Under the pieces are notes generated by a model that saw nothing but the letters and a program-made list of their open reading frames with translations, had not been told where the DNA came from and ran no database searches. Below are positions 25,901-36,872 of a DNA stretch of 64,000 nucleotides, piece after piece. The translations under genes and the position numbers were made by a program. This DNA comes from Lotus japonicus (Eukaryota > Streptophyta > Magnoliopsida > Fabales > Fabaceae): assembly GCF_012489685.1 (NCBI RefSeq), contig NC_080042.1, positions 34,663,158 to 34,727,157 of the forward strand. The letters run 5' to 3'. Each line of letters starts with the position of its first letter. The first letter of the stretch is position 1.

Positions 25901-26425
25901 CCCTTCATTACCAAACACACCCTAAATTCATACATGATCCAAGTAAAAGCCACTAACTATGTTCTAATACAATAATAAATGTTGTACACAAATTTGACAC
26001 CTATCAAAACAAAAGGACAGAAAACTAAAGCTTCAATTCTCAAAAGAAACAGAACAGAAAAAAGAGAACAAGTAAACCTAACATAGCAGAAAAACAGGCT
26101 AGAATAGAATCCCAAAAGTACCGTTGGCAACAAAATGTTTCTGAATAATCGTTCTCACTCTCAGTGATTCCTTCCCAACACCTCTTCTGAAATCCTTCCC
26201 CATCTCTTCCACCGTCAGGCACGGCTTCTTGACGGTGGTGTCGGCCGCACGCCAAGAAGCTGCCGCCATGTCTTTCGAGCTGGAGCCATTGTTGGAAGCT
26301 CGGAACTCGAAATCCAAGGACTTGAGCTGCAGCATCAACAGCCCCAAACCAGTGACGAAAACGCCGCAGAAAACAAGTAATGGTTTCAGTGGTACTCGCC
26401 TCCTTCTTCCTCCAGCATATCTCAT
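19951..26425 (-). CDS. Type II membrane protein, fucosyltransferase-like (541 aa, seven exons)
   Basis: Exons on the minus strand: 26425-26122, 24717-24555, 23800-23600, 23524-23279, 22833-22683, 22333-22111, 20288-19951; the 1626 nt join is open. Residues 1-14 are basic (GGRRRR), 15-34 hydrophobic (PLLVFCGVFVTGLGLLMLQL), giving a type II signal anchor typical of Golgi enzymes. The luminal part has GKTSEAGFGNEMYKVL (about 118-133), a DISLHMRMLMNR motif (about 240-251) like the His/Arg motif of GDP-fucose-using GT-B enzymes, VVLVSDTPSLVKSI, and WVAFVDFFLASRARYATVSG. I recognise a conserved plant family of putative glycosyltransferases but cannot give a substrate. Intron 2 appears to use a GC donor (CAG/GCACAT); the other introns are GT-AG. 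Introns 1 and 6 hold transposons, yet coding is intact. Confidence 0.85.
20545..21733. mobile_element. Tourist/PIF-Harbinger-like non-autonomous element
   Basis: Ends GGGCCCGTTTGGTGCGACGT and, inverted, GGGCTCGTTTGGCACGCCGT; flanked by TAA on both sides, the target-site class of PIF/Harbinger elements. A palindrome-like subterminal region repeats the phrase CCTGATAGTATAA. About 780 bp of the interior is a GGT-rich low-complexity array, and no transposase is present. Confidence 0.75.
20758..21540 (+). repeat. GGT/GGC-rich minisatellite
   Basis: Nearly continuous GGT, GGC and GAT triplets on the plus strand with a recurring longer phrase (GGCGACGGTGATCGGGTGG). Long Pro/His/Thr-rich open frames on the minus strand are by-products of the triplet pattern, not genes. 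Dense GG pairs make plus-strand G-quadruplex or hairpin formation plausible. Confidence 0.9.
25140..25922. mobile_element. Probable Tourist-like element in intron 1
   Basis: The left GTGTGTTTGGTTCAAG... and the right ...ACCAAACACACCC are inverted ends, each followed inward by G-rich (left) or C-rich (right) blocks. Flanks are TTA and TAA, so the 3 bp duplication is imperfect. No transposase. Confidence 0.5.
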
Positions 26426-27974
26426 TTTCTCTCTTTCTTCCTCTCACAGTCACTGTCTTCTTTCTAATTCTACCTCTAACCTCACGAGTCACGACACAAA
26501 TACCACACATATATTAATGGATGGGTGTTGCTTCACTGTCATACACGACAAAGATTTTTCACATCAAAGTTGAAGTATAGTTGGAGTAAAAGAATAAGAA
26601 AATAATCAACATTAGAATAAGAAAATAATCAACATTAGAATAAGAAAACAATAATGATAGGCCATAATGATATATACACACCTCATTTTTTAAACACTTC
26701 ATTTCCACCCCATTTTATTTCTATCTCTCTTCTTTTATCATTTATCACATCTCATACTTTCTCTCTCTTACTTTTTCTTTTCTTCCTATTTCTCTCCCCA
26801 TTGCACCTCTCTCCACCTCAAAGAGAGGTGTGAAGGAAACATTATCCATAAGAAAATTTATAATGACCATAAACTTACAAATCCAAGTAAAGATGATACT
26901 CATGTTAAATTCAATGAGCTCACCTTAATAGATATACACCATTAATGTACATAAGTATTGTCTAGGGGTGAACATGGCCGGGTAAATCTAATGAACCCGC
27001 CCAACCCAATCCGATCCAATAGAAAAAATGCGGGTTGGATCGGGCAATCGGGTTAGTCGGATGGATTTTACTACAACCCAACCAAGTTCGGATCGGATTT
27101 CGGATTCAGTTCAAATCCATCCAACCCAACCCAGAATCCATACATATAATAATAATTTTTATAATTTTACTCATACTTGGAGTGCTAGTGTCGGAGTGAT
27201 GACTTTTTAAAACTTTGAGACTCAAGTATTTGTACTTATTTGTCATATTTAAACTTAGAGTATTTGTTCGTAGTTATTTATTACATGTTTATATATAGTT
27301 ATTTGGCATGTTGGAGACATCTAAGTTCTAAGTGTCGTGGCATGACATTTAGTGTTGTTTTTCACTTTTTAGATACTATTTATATTAGATTGTTTCATGT
27401 CATTTGATAATGAAGTTTTATGTTTTCATGATATTTGACTATATGTCATTTATGTGGTATTATTTCTATAACTTTTTGTGTCTTTTTCATGCTATTTAGT
27501 ATTATAACATATTTAGTATTTTTATAACTTTTTCTGAATTTATAATAATTTTTGCAAGATTTTTTAATACTTCAGATATATTATTATTTTAATAGTGACC
27601 CAATAAATCCATCCAACCCAATCCAAATTTCGTCGGGTTGGTTCGGATCGGGTCTGAAGAAGAAATTCGTGAAATCCAACCCAATCCAACCCAGACAATT
27701 TTGATCGGTTCGGATTTTATTTTGACCAAAATCCATCCAACCCAACCCATATGCACCCTAGTACTGTCACACAGGATCAAACAATTACATTTTTTTTATT
27801 AAAATAAAAAAGAAAAATAATTTAATACACACTTAAAAGAAGTATATTCATATTTCTCTTCCATCTTATATCTACATATTTTTCTTTCTATATTTTTTTT
27901 ATATGGACGTCATCAATCAAATCTCTCATTTCTACAAGGTGTATATCCATTATTATATTAGAACATAGTTAGTG
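25951..27974. repeat. CACTA-like inverted termini around exon 1 and promoter
   Basis: 25951-25976 begins CACTAACTATGTTCTAAT; 27949-27974 is its inverse, ending TAGTG, with 25 of 26 positions matching. CACTA...TAGTG is the signature end of En/Spm elements. The interval contains exon 1 and the promoter of the membrane-protein gene. No 3 bp duplication is visible, so two separate terminal fragments are as likely as one element. Confidence 0.45.
26963..27760. mobile_element. Non-autonomous hAT element (798 bp)
   Basis: Ends TAGGGGTGAACATGG and, inverted, TAGGGTGCATATGG; flanked by the 8 bp duplication GTATTGTC / GTACTGTC (one mismatch), as for hAT elements. Subterminal blocks are rich in GGGTTGG and GGATCGG motifs in both orientations. 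No transposase. It lies in the upstream region of the membrane-protein gene. Confidence 0.75.
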
Positions 27975-28284
27975 GTTGGAAATGATTTTTCAACTACACA
28001 TTATTGGTAAAAGAAGTTTACACGGCATCAACCTTTTTCTCTCTTGTTTTAATCCTTCAAATTGTTTCTCTTTCGAGCCTTTGGCCCTCCTAACAACAAA
28101 TAAATTATTTTTCTTTTCCAATGCCAAACTTGGTCAAATTATTTGGAATAGTATTGCTATTTGGCACGATGGACAAAGCACAACTCAACACGACTAATAA
28201 TTGTTACTCTCTCTACAATCGGCTGACTTTATCTCTCCTTAACAATCAATACTAAAAAACTAATTGACCCACTCCACATGAACC
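27975..28284. other. Short spacer before the Tat-type element
   Basis: No gene recognised. Ends in GAACC (28280-28284), the left copy of the target duplication of the next element. Confidence 0.5.
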
Positions 28285-28942
28285 TGTTTACACCAAATTT
28301 TGGTAAACACAAATAAAGAATCCAAAGATCAATCTGGGACTGGATTCGAGTCCTCTTGGGTTCTTTGGTGAAAATGAATTAAATTTAGTCACTCAAAACT
28401 AAAGAAATTTAATAACAAATTAGAAACAAAACGAATAAATTCGACTTAAATGATAAAAACATAAATGAACTTTCTGAATCTGAATAATAATAATGAACTA
28501 TAAGATGCAAAGTGTTACACGAATCCCTACTTTTTCACTCTAACTTGGCTTGTAATCATTGTGATCGATTGTAAGCACTTGAGAGTTTTCGAGTAAAGAT
28601 TGTGAACCCCTATTCTTTCTACAAACCTGCTATTTATAGACTTAAAATGTAACTGACTTCTAACGGTCAATTAATACAACTATTACAAGTGTCTTCTGAA
28701 CATAGCTTCGTCCTACACGTGTCTTTCTATTCTATACGTGTCCCTCGTGAATCATCTTTCAAAGACAAACCGGCTTCTCATATGGAACTCTCCGTATCTC
28801 GAAAAACAGTACTTTACAGTCGAAGTCGTTGAACACTTGATAAATTTCCTTGATTCCCTTCACTTTCGACTTCGAAGGTTGAACCCAGTATAAATTCCAA
28901 TCGAAATGTCCAACAATAGGTCGAAATTATATGCAATTAACA
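28285..28942 (-). repeat. 3' LTR (left) of the Tat-type element
   Basis: 658 bp, TGTTTACA...AACA. No difference found against 40619-41276 on reading through. A minus-strand TATAAATA is at 28631-28638. Confidence 0.95.
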
Positions 28943-28957
28943 GATGCCCCCCAAAAT
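28943..28957 (-). promoter_or_regulatory. Polypurine tract of the Tat-type element
   Basis: On the minus strand this reads ATTTTGGGGGGCATC directly before the 3' LTR, which fixes the element's orientation. Confidence 0.75.
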
Positions 28958-29242
28958 ATCATTTGTGTCGATCAGAAAAATGATATTTTCGACTTACCTA
29001 ATTTCGACCACATACTATATGTCAGTTTTCCCCTTTTTCATTTCTGACAAGTAAAAGTCTCTTTTAACCTTTAGTAACTTCCACACTCCACTATCATAAA
29101 TGTCTAATCATGTCAGACACGTTCTCCAAGGAAAACTGCCATACCCCACTCAGAATTTAAACGGATCACAAGTAAATTCTATTAAACAAAAGTTTGGCAT
29201 CCGCTTCAATCTCAACCGTCCATCTTGTTGTAGCTCCAGACT

Positions 29243-29250
29243 TATAAATA
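29243..29250 (+). promoter_or_regulatory. TATA box for the antisense gene
   Basis: TATAAATA on the plus strand, 186 bp upstream of the ATG at 29436 and followed by a CT-rich stretch. It lies inside the internal region, so the antisense gene appears to have its own core promoter, separate from the LTR. Confidence 0.6.
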
Positions 29251-29435
29251 GATGGAAAAAACTTTTCCACTTCACTTCTTCTTCAACCTCTAGCTTTTCT
29301 CTCTGAAAAAACCCATTTGTAAACCCTGCAACTCCTTGATATTCCAAAGCTCTACCGGAACCATTTCGGTTTACGCGAGCTTTCACCATCACCATCATTG
29401 CATCATCATCATCTTCCAGTTCGCCGGCCACCACC

Positions 29436-31786
29436 ATGACTTCCACATCCTCTTCTCAGGTTCCGTCTGCGGTTTCTCTTTTAAAACCCATTGAAGTTGA
29501 AGGGAGGACCTTTGTTCCAGAACCTCCCAATGAAGAAGAAAAGATTAAGATCTGGAATTCCCAGGTACTTATTCCCTTCTCCATTGGTGATAAGTTGCAT
29601 GCATATCTAGGACCTTACCAAACTATTTTCCCAAGAAATGCATCTGCATTCTTTCCTTCACCTTTACCGGATGAGAAAATCTTGGCCTTTAGGGATTCCT
29701 ACAATCTGTCCTTTTTAGGTGACCCCCCTCGAGCTTTCCGTTCTTCACCTCCAGTGAAGACGAATCCCTACATTGAATGGTTAAACAAAGTCGAGAAAGT
29801 GAATGGAGATTTCTGGAAAACTTTAGGGATTTTTGACATAATCCAATTATCCAGGTCGAAAATTGTCTACCATCCAGCAATGTTAGCCAGTTCTTTCTTC
29901 TTTTGGGAGCGTTCGACCAATACCTTTCATACTCCTCAGGGAATGATTACCCCTACTCTCTTAGATGTAGCTGCTATTGCCGGTCTTCGACCTACAGGTT
30001 CTTCTTTTACATTCGACCGGCCTGTTAAGAAAGAAATCAAATTAGACTATAACCATCTAACTTACAAAAGCTTCATTCTAAGAAACCACGACAAGACCTC
30101 TGCAAATGTTTCCGACTCGGAACATGTAGCTTTCTTGTTGTTCTGGCTCTCTGCTTTCTTCCTTTGTTCCAAGTCTCTTCAAGTTCCTCAGAAATTTGTG
30201 CTTCTTGCTCAGCTTTTGCACGAAGGTACCGACGTCTGTTTAGGTAAAGTTTTATTAGGCGAACTTTACCTTTCTTTGAGTCAAGCCATCACTTCTCTTC
30301 AGAAGCCCTCTGGAGCCGAGAAAAACATCCTTTTTGCTGGACCTCTATGGTTTCTTCAACTTTGGCTAAATGCCATATTTGAGACCAAACTCTCAACTCC
30401 AAGTCCACAAAATGTCTCGACTTCTATTGCTGCTTTTCGACTTAATTGCTTGACTGCTTCCAAAGATAAAGTCGATCCAGAAACCACTTTCCGTGAGTTT
30501 TTTACTGCTTTTATGGAAATGACCTCTTTTACTCCCGACCTTGCTCCATTTGCTGCTCCAACTACTGGTCCCAAATGGCTTGTCCGACCTTTCCCATGCG
30601 AATCTCCGGGCGAACAGCTTGAAAGTATTAGCATCTGGAGGGAATTTTTCCGACCTCAAGTTCTTCCCCTTGGTTTCAAAAAATCTGAGGTGAACGTGTT
30701 GGGTTACCAGCCTCAACTTGTGGCTAGACAATTCGGCCTATGTCAAATCGTTCCCATCCCTCTTTTCTCAAAAAAGGATGCCATTTGCAATGAAGGGTTT
30801 TGCGACAAAGATGTCGACTCTTTTTATGAAGCCCTCAACTATTATGACAAGAAGACGTCTGCTCTTCGTCTTGAACCTCTGTCTTTCGAACCATCCTTTT
30901 ATTGCACTAAAGAATTTGAAGTTTGGTGGTCGACCTACTACAAGTCTATTCAGACCACCTTAGGAGTTTGTATTGGAAAGATGACTGAAGCTCTTCAATC
31001 TGTGCAGAAAAAGGCTACAAAGAAAACTCGAGGTATGCTCATCAAAGAAATCCAGTCATTTCAGAGATTCTTCAAAACTGTTTATCTTCCAGGTCGATTG
31101 AATTTAACCCTTTCGGAAGCGGCGGAAGTTTTAAAAGAAAAGGTCAAAGCCAAAGTTTTAAAAATTAAACTTTTTCCCCCTTTTGTGGATAAATATGTTT
31201 ATACTCTTCGACATTATTGTCCAAAATTTCCAGCTTTTCCTACCAGTGACATGGCTTTGGCTTTACCTGTTATTTACCCAAAGTGGCTCGACCATTTTAC
31301 ATACAAATGTTTTATACAAAGTCTTTTACCACTTCCGAAAAGGGTTACTTCGACTAAATATTTCTTGCACAACTACCCCGGACACGTTCATGTTAACTCA
31401 TGTCACGTCCAAGTCCTTACACAAATTCATCAAGGTTAGATAGACTCGTCTTACTTTTGTTCTTTTTCCTTTACTCTCGTACTTATACCCCTTTTCCTTC
31501 AGCCGAACCAATACCCAAGGTTCCATGCAAGGAAGACGAAGGTTCCGACAATTCAACAGGCATTCCAGTTCAACAAAAGAACGTCCCTAAGGTATATTCG
31601 TTAATGCGTTGTTTTACCCTTTATTCGACTCCAAATCCATATCTTATATATTTTCCAGGCTCGAAAGAGAGGTTCTCAAAGCTCGACTTCGGATGCTCGA
31701 AAGAAAATAAGAATTTCATCCGAAAAGGACGACTCAGAAAGAACTTTGGTAATCTTATCTTCTATCCTTCTCATTTCATTTTCCTA

Positions 31787-31820
<34 letters not shown>

Positions 31821-33211
31821 CATCTTCTTCCCTTATATTTTGTAGGTAGACCCAATTCCTGAAGACGAGAACATTTCTTCCAAGACTGTCAATCCAAATG
31901 AAGCTGCACAAGACAATGCTAACTCTAAAGCCTCGGACATTAACGAAGAGAATCCACCGATCTCTTCTGCAAAGAAACGTGCCGGGGCTGAGCCGAATCA
32001 AGAGGAGCAACAAGCAGAAACTGACCAAGAAGATTCTGGCTCCTCTCAAAGCGAAAGTTCGGGAGCTTCTTCTCCGACCAAAACTCAGCAAGAACAAGTA
32101 AGTATTTTTCGTTCAACACTCCTTTCTTCGTTATTCCTTAATCCTTGTACTTACCTTTTGCATTCTTCTTCAGGACACTTCCTCGAAACCAAAGCCCCCT
32201 CCTCAAGTAATCCATTTGTCTTCGAACTCTTCTGATTCCAGTTCTTCTGACTGCCAAAGTCTTGATGACTTTTTAAACTTTCAACCATTACGAATTCAAT
32301 ATCCTTCTGGTCGAATAGTTAGTTATGTTTCATCTGACAATGAGTCCTTTACGCAGGACCTTGGTGCTTCGGCCGAAAAGTCAGATACTGACGAAGACCG
32401 TCAGCCTATCCCTTCACCCATTGCCAAAGTTTCGAAGACCCAAGAAAAAGCCCTTAAGGTTTCGAGCCCTGTTGCTGGCAGGAAGTCTCCTCAGTCCATT
32501 CCTATCGAAGACTTTGACGCTCTTGCCATGGATGACCCAGTATTAGCCCTTGAGCAACTCATCAGCGGTCAAGTCTCTCTTAGCACCAGTCGAAGCCAAG
32601 AATCATCTATGCAAAACGAAGGCACAAGCACTCTGAACACTGCCACCACCATGATCAACAAGCTGCGATCTCTTACGTTCGAGCAAGATTTATTCTCTGC
32701 CCTCAACTCGAATCCTAACTTAGGCCGAGAAATTAAGCAACTTATCGCTGACCTTGGCAATGAGGACCTCACTGATCAACAAGAAAAGGGCATTCAAGAA
32801 TTTCAAGAGTTTCTTGACGAATCACTTTCGACCCTTGACCAAGCCAAACTTGTCGGTCAAGACTTAGCCTCCAAATTCACTGAGTGCACACAAGCAGCTG
32901 AATCATTCGACCAAGCTAAAACCGAAGTGGATTCCATCAAATTACTCGAAGAAGCTGACTCAATGCAACTGAATGAAATTTTGAAACAGATTGCCGAACT
33001 TCAACAACAGGAAAAATCCCTCAAAGCCAATCTGGCCAAGTTCAAGAAACAAAAAACCGAAGTTGCTGCCAAGGCCATTTCTCACGTGAAAGACAAGAAT
33101 CGGCTTGAAGGCGAAATTTCTGAGCTTCAAAACAAGAAGGCGAAGGTTGACAAGCGACTTAAGAAACTCAAGGGTCGATATGCTCCCATGAAAGCCACTC
33201 CACCATTTTAG
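29436..33211 (+). CDS. Spliced antisense gene: plant mobile domain plus coiled coil (1155 aa)
   Basis: Five exons on the strand opposite to gag-pol: 29436-31434, 31503-31591, 31659-31748, 31846-32097, 32174-33211. All four introns (68-97 bp) are GT-AG, phases agree, and the 3468 nt join has no stop. Residues about 90-480 match the plant mobile domain (PMD): FWKTLGIFDIIQLSRSK, FWERSTNTFHTPQG, TPTLLDVAAIAGLRPTG, and LLFWLSAFFLCSK. Residues about 665-830 are Ser/Glu-rich and disordered with basic clusters; about 1010-1145 are heptad-like coiled coil (QIAELQQQEKSLKANLAK). PMD proteins include host silencing factors of the MAIL1/MAIN type. Antisense extra frames are known in Tat elements; function here is unknown. 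The gene converges on pol, whose stop is 116 bp away. It is the only fully open gene of this element. Confidence 0.85.
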
Positions 33212-33327
33212 TCTTCTTATTTCTGTTGATCATGTTTTTTTTTTTTTTTTACATGGCGCCTGTGCCACTTTATTTCCCTATGTACTCTCTAATGGCGTTT
33301 TCGCCATATTTATTTTCAGCTTATGCA

Positions 33328-36300
33328 CTACATTTCTATATCGATTTTTATCTCATGAATCGCTGGCTTAAACCTTTTTAAGTATTTTCCATTTATCGTC
33401 AATATTCGAGCAATCGTTCCAATTTCCTCAATCGAATACGCGTTGTTTGAATAACACTTGATCACTTTAAATGGACCTTCCCATTTAGGGGCCCATTTTC
33501 CGTATGCTCGATCTTTTTTGTCCATTGGAAGGATCACTTTCCAAACTAAGTCTCCAACGCTAAATGCCTTAGACTTGACTTTTTTATTATAACTTTTAGT
33601 AATTCGTTCTTTTTGTCGAATCATAACTTCTAAAGCATTTAATCTTTCCTCGTCCAATTCAATTAACTCGTCATACATCATATTCCAATAATCATCACAC
33701 GGAATCTCGAATTGCCTTTGAATTCTAACGGACTGTAAGCATATTTCGATCGGTAAAACTGACTCATGCCCGTACGTAAGTCGAAAAGGAGTTACTCCAG
33801 TGGCCTCTTTGGGCGAATTTCGATAAGCCCATAAAACTTGACTCAAAGTTTCATGCCACCTTCTCGGCTTTTGACTAATGTGTTTCTTAACCAAGTTAAT
33901 TAAAACTTTATTAGCTGCTTCGACTTGTCCATTCGCCTGAGCATAATATGGCGTTGAAGTTAACAGTTTTATTCCAAAATCCTCAGCAAACTGAGCCATT
34001 TTCCTTCCAGTAAATACTGACCCTTGGTCAGTAGTTAACGTCTCAGGGATCCCATATCTAAATACTATGTGTTCTTGAATAAAACTAATAACCGTATCTT
34101 GGTCGACACCTCTCAGCGGAATGGCCTCGACCCATTTAGTGAAATAATCGATAGCCACTATTATATAGTCATGTTGTTTAGACGAAGAAGGATGTATTTG
34201 ACCTATCAAATCCAACGCCCACCCCCTAAATGGCCAGGGTTTCACGATCGAATGTAACTCACTTGCCGGTACATGTTGGATGCCAGCATGCTTCTGACAT
34301 TCGGCGCAAGATTTGGCATATTCAATGCAATCTTTTAACATATTTGGCCAATATACTCCTTGTCGAAACAATGTCCACTTCATCTTATGGCCAGCCTGAT
34401 GCGCCCCACACATACCATCATGAACGGCCTTGACTGCTCGAAACGCTTCTTCTTCACTTAGGCACTTTAGTAAAACTTCATTCACCCCTTTTTTAAACAA
34501 TTCGTCATCCAAAATCAAGTAACTTAGAGCTCGATACTTTGTTCTTCGATCTGTTGGTGCATTTGGGTTTTGCAAGTATTTCACAACAGGTTTCCTCCAA
34601 TCACTATCATCCAAATTACTAATGACCAGTACCTCCTGCTCGAACTCCACTTTCCTTTCCTTAAAACTAGGAATAAACTTTCTTTTGACCTTTACTAGCT
34701 CTTTAAACTTTTTCCGAGGTAGCCGGTAACCTGACGCAATTTGTGCCAAAACATTCGCTTCAGCATTCTCGATCCTAGGGATATGACATAATTCGACTTC
34801 ATCAAAACTTCTTAACATTTTAACTGCTTTCGAATGATATTTCATTAAATTCTCACTAACGCATTGGTATTCACCAGTTAGTTGCTTAATAACCAACTCT
34901 GAATCTCCACGAATTAAGAGCTCTCTAGCCCCCAAGTTTAGAGCCGTTTCGAGCCCTATCAATAAAGCTTCATACTCCGCCTCATTATTCGAACACTCAC
35001 CTTCGATGCCCAACTTAATTTTTGTCGGGATTCCTTGGGGTGAAATTATCAAGATACCTATCCCGGTCCCCTTCTTATGCCTCGAACCATCGAAATACAT
35101 TTCCCAAGGTTTCAACGTCACCACCGTCTCCTGTTCTTTTGACCCACTATGATCAACCAAAAAATCAGCTATTACTTGGCCTTTCATAGCCCTTAAATGT
35201 TGATAACTTAAAGAAAACTCAGTAAGGGCCAACGCCCACTTTCCAATTCGACTATGAAGAATGGGCTTGAACAGCATATGCGTTATTATATCATAATGGG
35301 AAATAACAGTTACATCAATAGGTTTAATATAGTACTTAAGTTTAGTACATGAAAAATACAAACATAAACACAATTTTTCTACTAAACTATATCTAGTTTC
35401 GGCATCATTAAGGATTCGGCTCAAATAATATATAGCCCTTTCGATTCCATCTTCATCATCTTGAGCCAACACACTGCTAATAGTTTCCTCTGATGCCGAA
35501 ATGTAGAGTTTCATTGGTTTTCCACGAATGAGAGGAGCCATGACTGGTGCCGTTGTTAAGCTGGCTTTTATTTCCTCAAACGCCTTCTGATGTTCTTCCA
35601 TCCATTGAAACTCTTGTTCTTTCTTGAGTCGAAGCAATGTGGAGAATACCTTGGTTTTCCCGCTTAGATCCATGATAAACCTTCTCAAGAAATTGACTTT
35701 GCCCAACAAAGATTGTAACTGTTTTTTATTCGACGGTGGTTGAGTATCGAAGATTGCTTTCGCCTTGTTCTGGTCGATTTCAATGCCCTTCTTATGAACA
35801 ATGAATCCCAGAAATTGCCCTGCAATTACACCAAAGGCACACTTGAGTGGGTTCATTTTCAAGCCGTACTTTCTCATTTTTTCAAATGACAACTTAAGAT
35901 TTCGATATGAACATCCTGAGATTTCGACTTTACTACAATATCATCGATATACACTTGCATAAATTTCTCAATATATTCATGAAAGATAGTGTTCATTACC
36001 CTCTGATAAGTTGCACCGGCATTTTTAAGACCGAACGGCATCACCACCCATTCATATGTTCCTAGTGCCCCTGGACACCGAAATGCAGTCTTCGACACAT
36101 CATCCTCTGCAATGTAAATTTGGTTATACCCCGAATATCCATCCAGTAAGCTTAAATATTCATTTCCTGCGGCAGAATCTACCATCATTTCGGCCACAGG
36201 CATGGGATATTCATCTTTCGGCGTAGCCGAATTTAAATCTCTATAATCTATGCAAACCCTCATTTTACCATTTTTCTTAAGTACAGGAACTACATTAGCC

Positions 36301-36872
36301 AACCAATCGACATACCTGGCTGTTCGTATGAACTTTGCTCCAAGTAAGCGCTCCACTTCCTCTTTTATCTTTGAGAACACCTCCGGGGCGAATCTCCTTG
36401 GGGCTTGCTTCACTGGTTTCCTACCAGGCCGAATTGGTAACTTCAACTCCACTAACTCCCGGCTTAAACCCGGCATTTCGTCATAATCCCATGCGAAGCA
36501 ATCTTTGTATTCCTGCAACAAACTAACAATCCGATTCTTAAAACCCGAATCGATCAACGAACTTACATACGTCGGCCTTTTCTTGGTCCCATCTCCTAAA
36601 TCAACCTCCTCCAAAGGATCCTGAGCCTGCATTTTTAACATGGGATCTAAAGATTGCTCGAATCCAAGGGGTTCATCATCATATATACAATCAAGAACCG
36701 GCTCTGATCTGTCTTCATTAAAATGATCCAAGTCTAGGCACTCCTCCGGTTTGCAAATTTCTTCATATTCGGCTTCCTTTGCCGTTCCTATATATTGTTC
36801 GGCCTCCAAGGCCGTCTTTATTCTCATCTCGGCCGCATAGGCCGATATTCGAGCTACGCTCGACTCAATCAT
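33328..36872 (-). pseudogene. Pol of the Tat-type element: RT, RNase H, archaeal RNase H, integrase
   Basis: Two overlapping minus-strand frames. 36872-35874 holds the RT core (VKQAPRRFAPEVFSKIKEEV, then YIDDIVVKSKS). 35892-33328 holds the rest of RT, a Ty3-type RNase H (KLYISASEETISSVLAQ), a second RNase H resembling archaeal enzymes (MYFDGSRHKKGTGIGILI ... NNEAEYEALLIGLE), and integrase: zinc site H-H-C-C (CAECQKH), catalytic D in WALDLIG, D in TTDQGSVF, E in NGQVEAANK. The junction near 35903 is a one-base deletion in an A run right after the YIDD block, so RT is split. The frame starts by an 8 nt overlap (ATGATTGA) with the end of gag-pro; whether that shift is native is unclear. Confidence 0.88.

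Noticed and set aside
26229..26573. 114-codon plus-strand frame over exon 1 of the membrane-protein gene
   Set aside because: Shadow of the real minus-strand exon, whose anchor segment and splice to exon 2 are clear.
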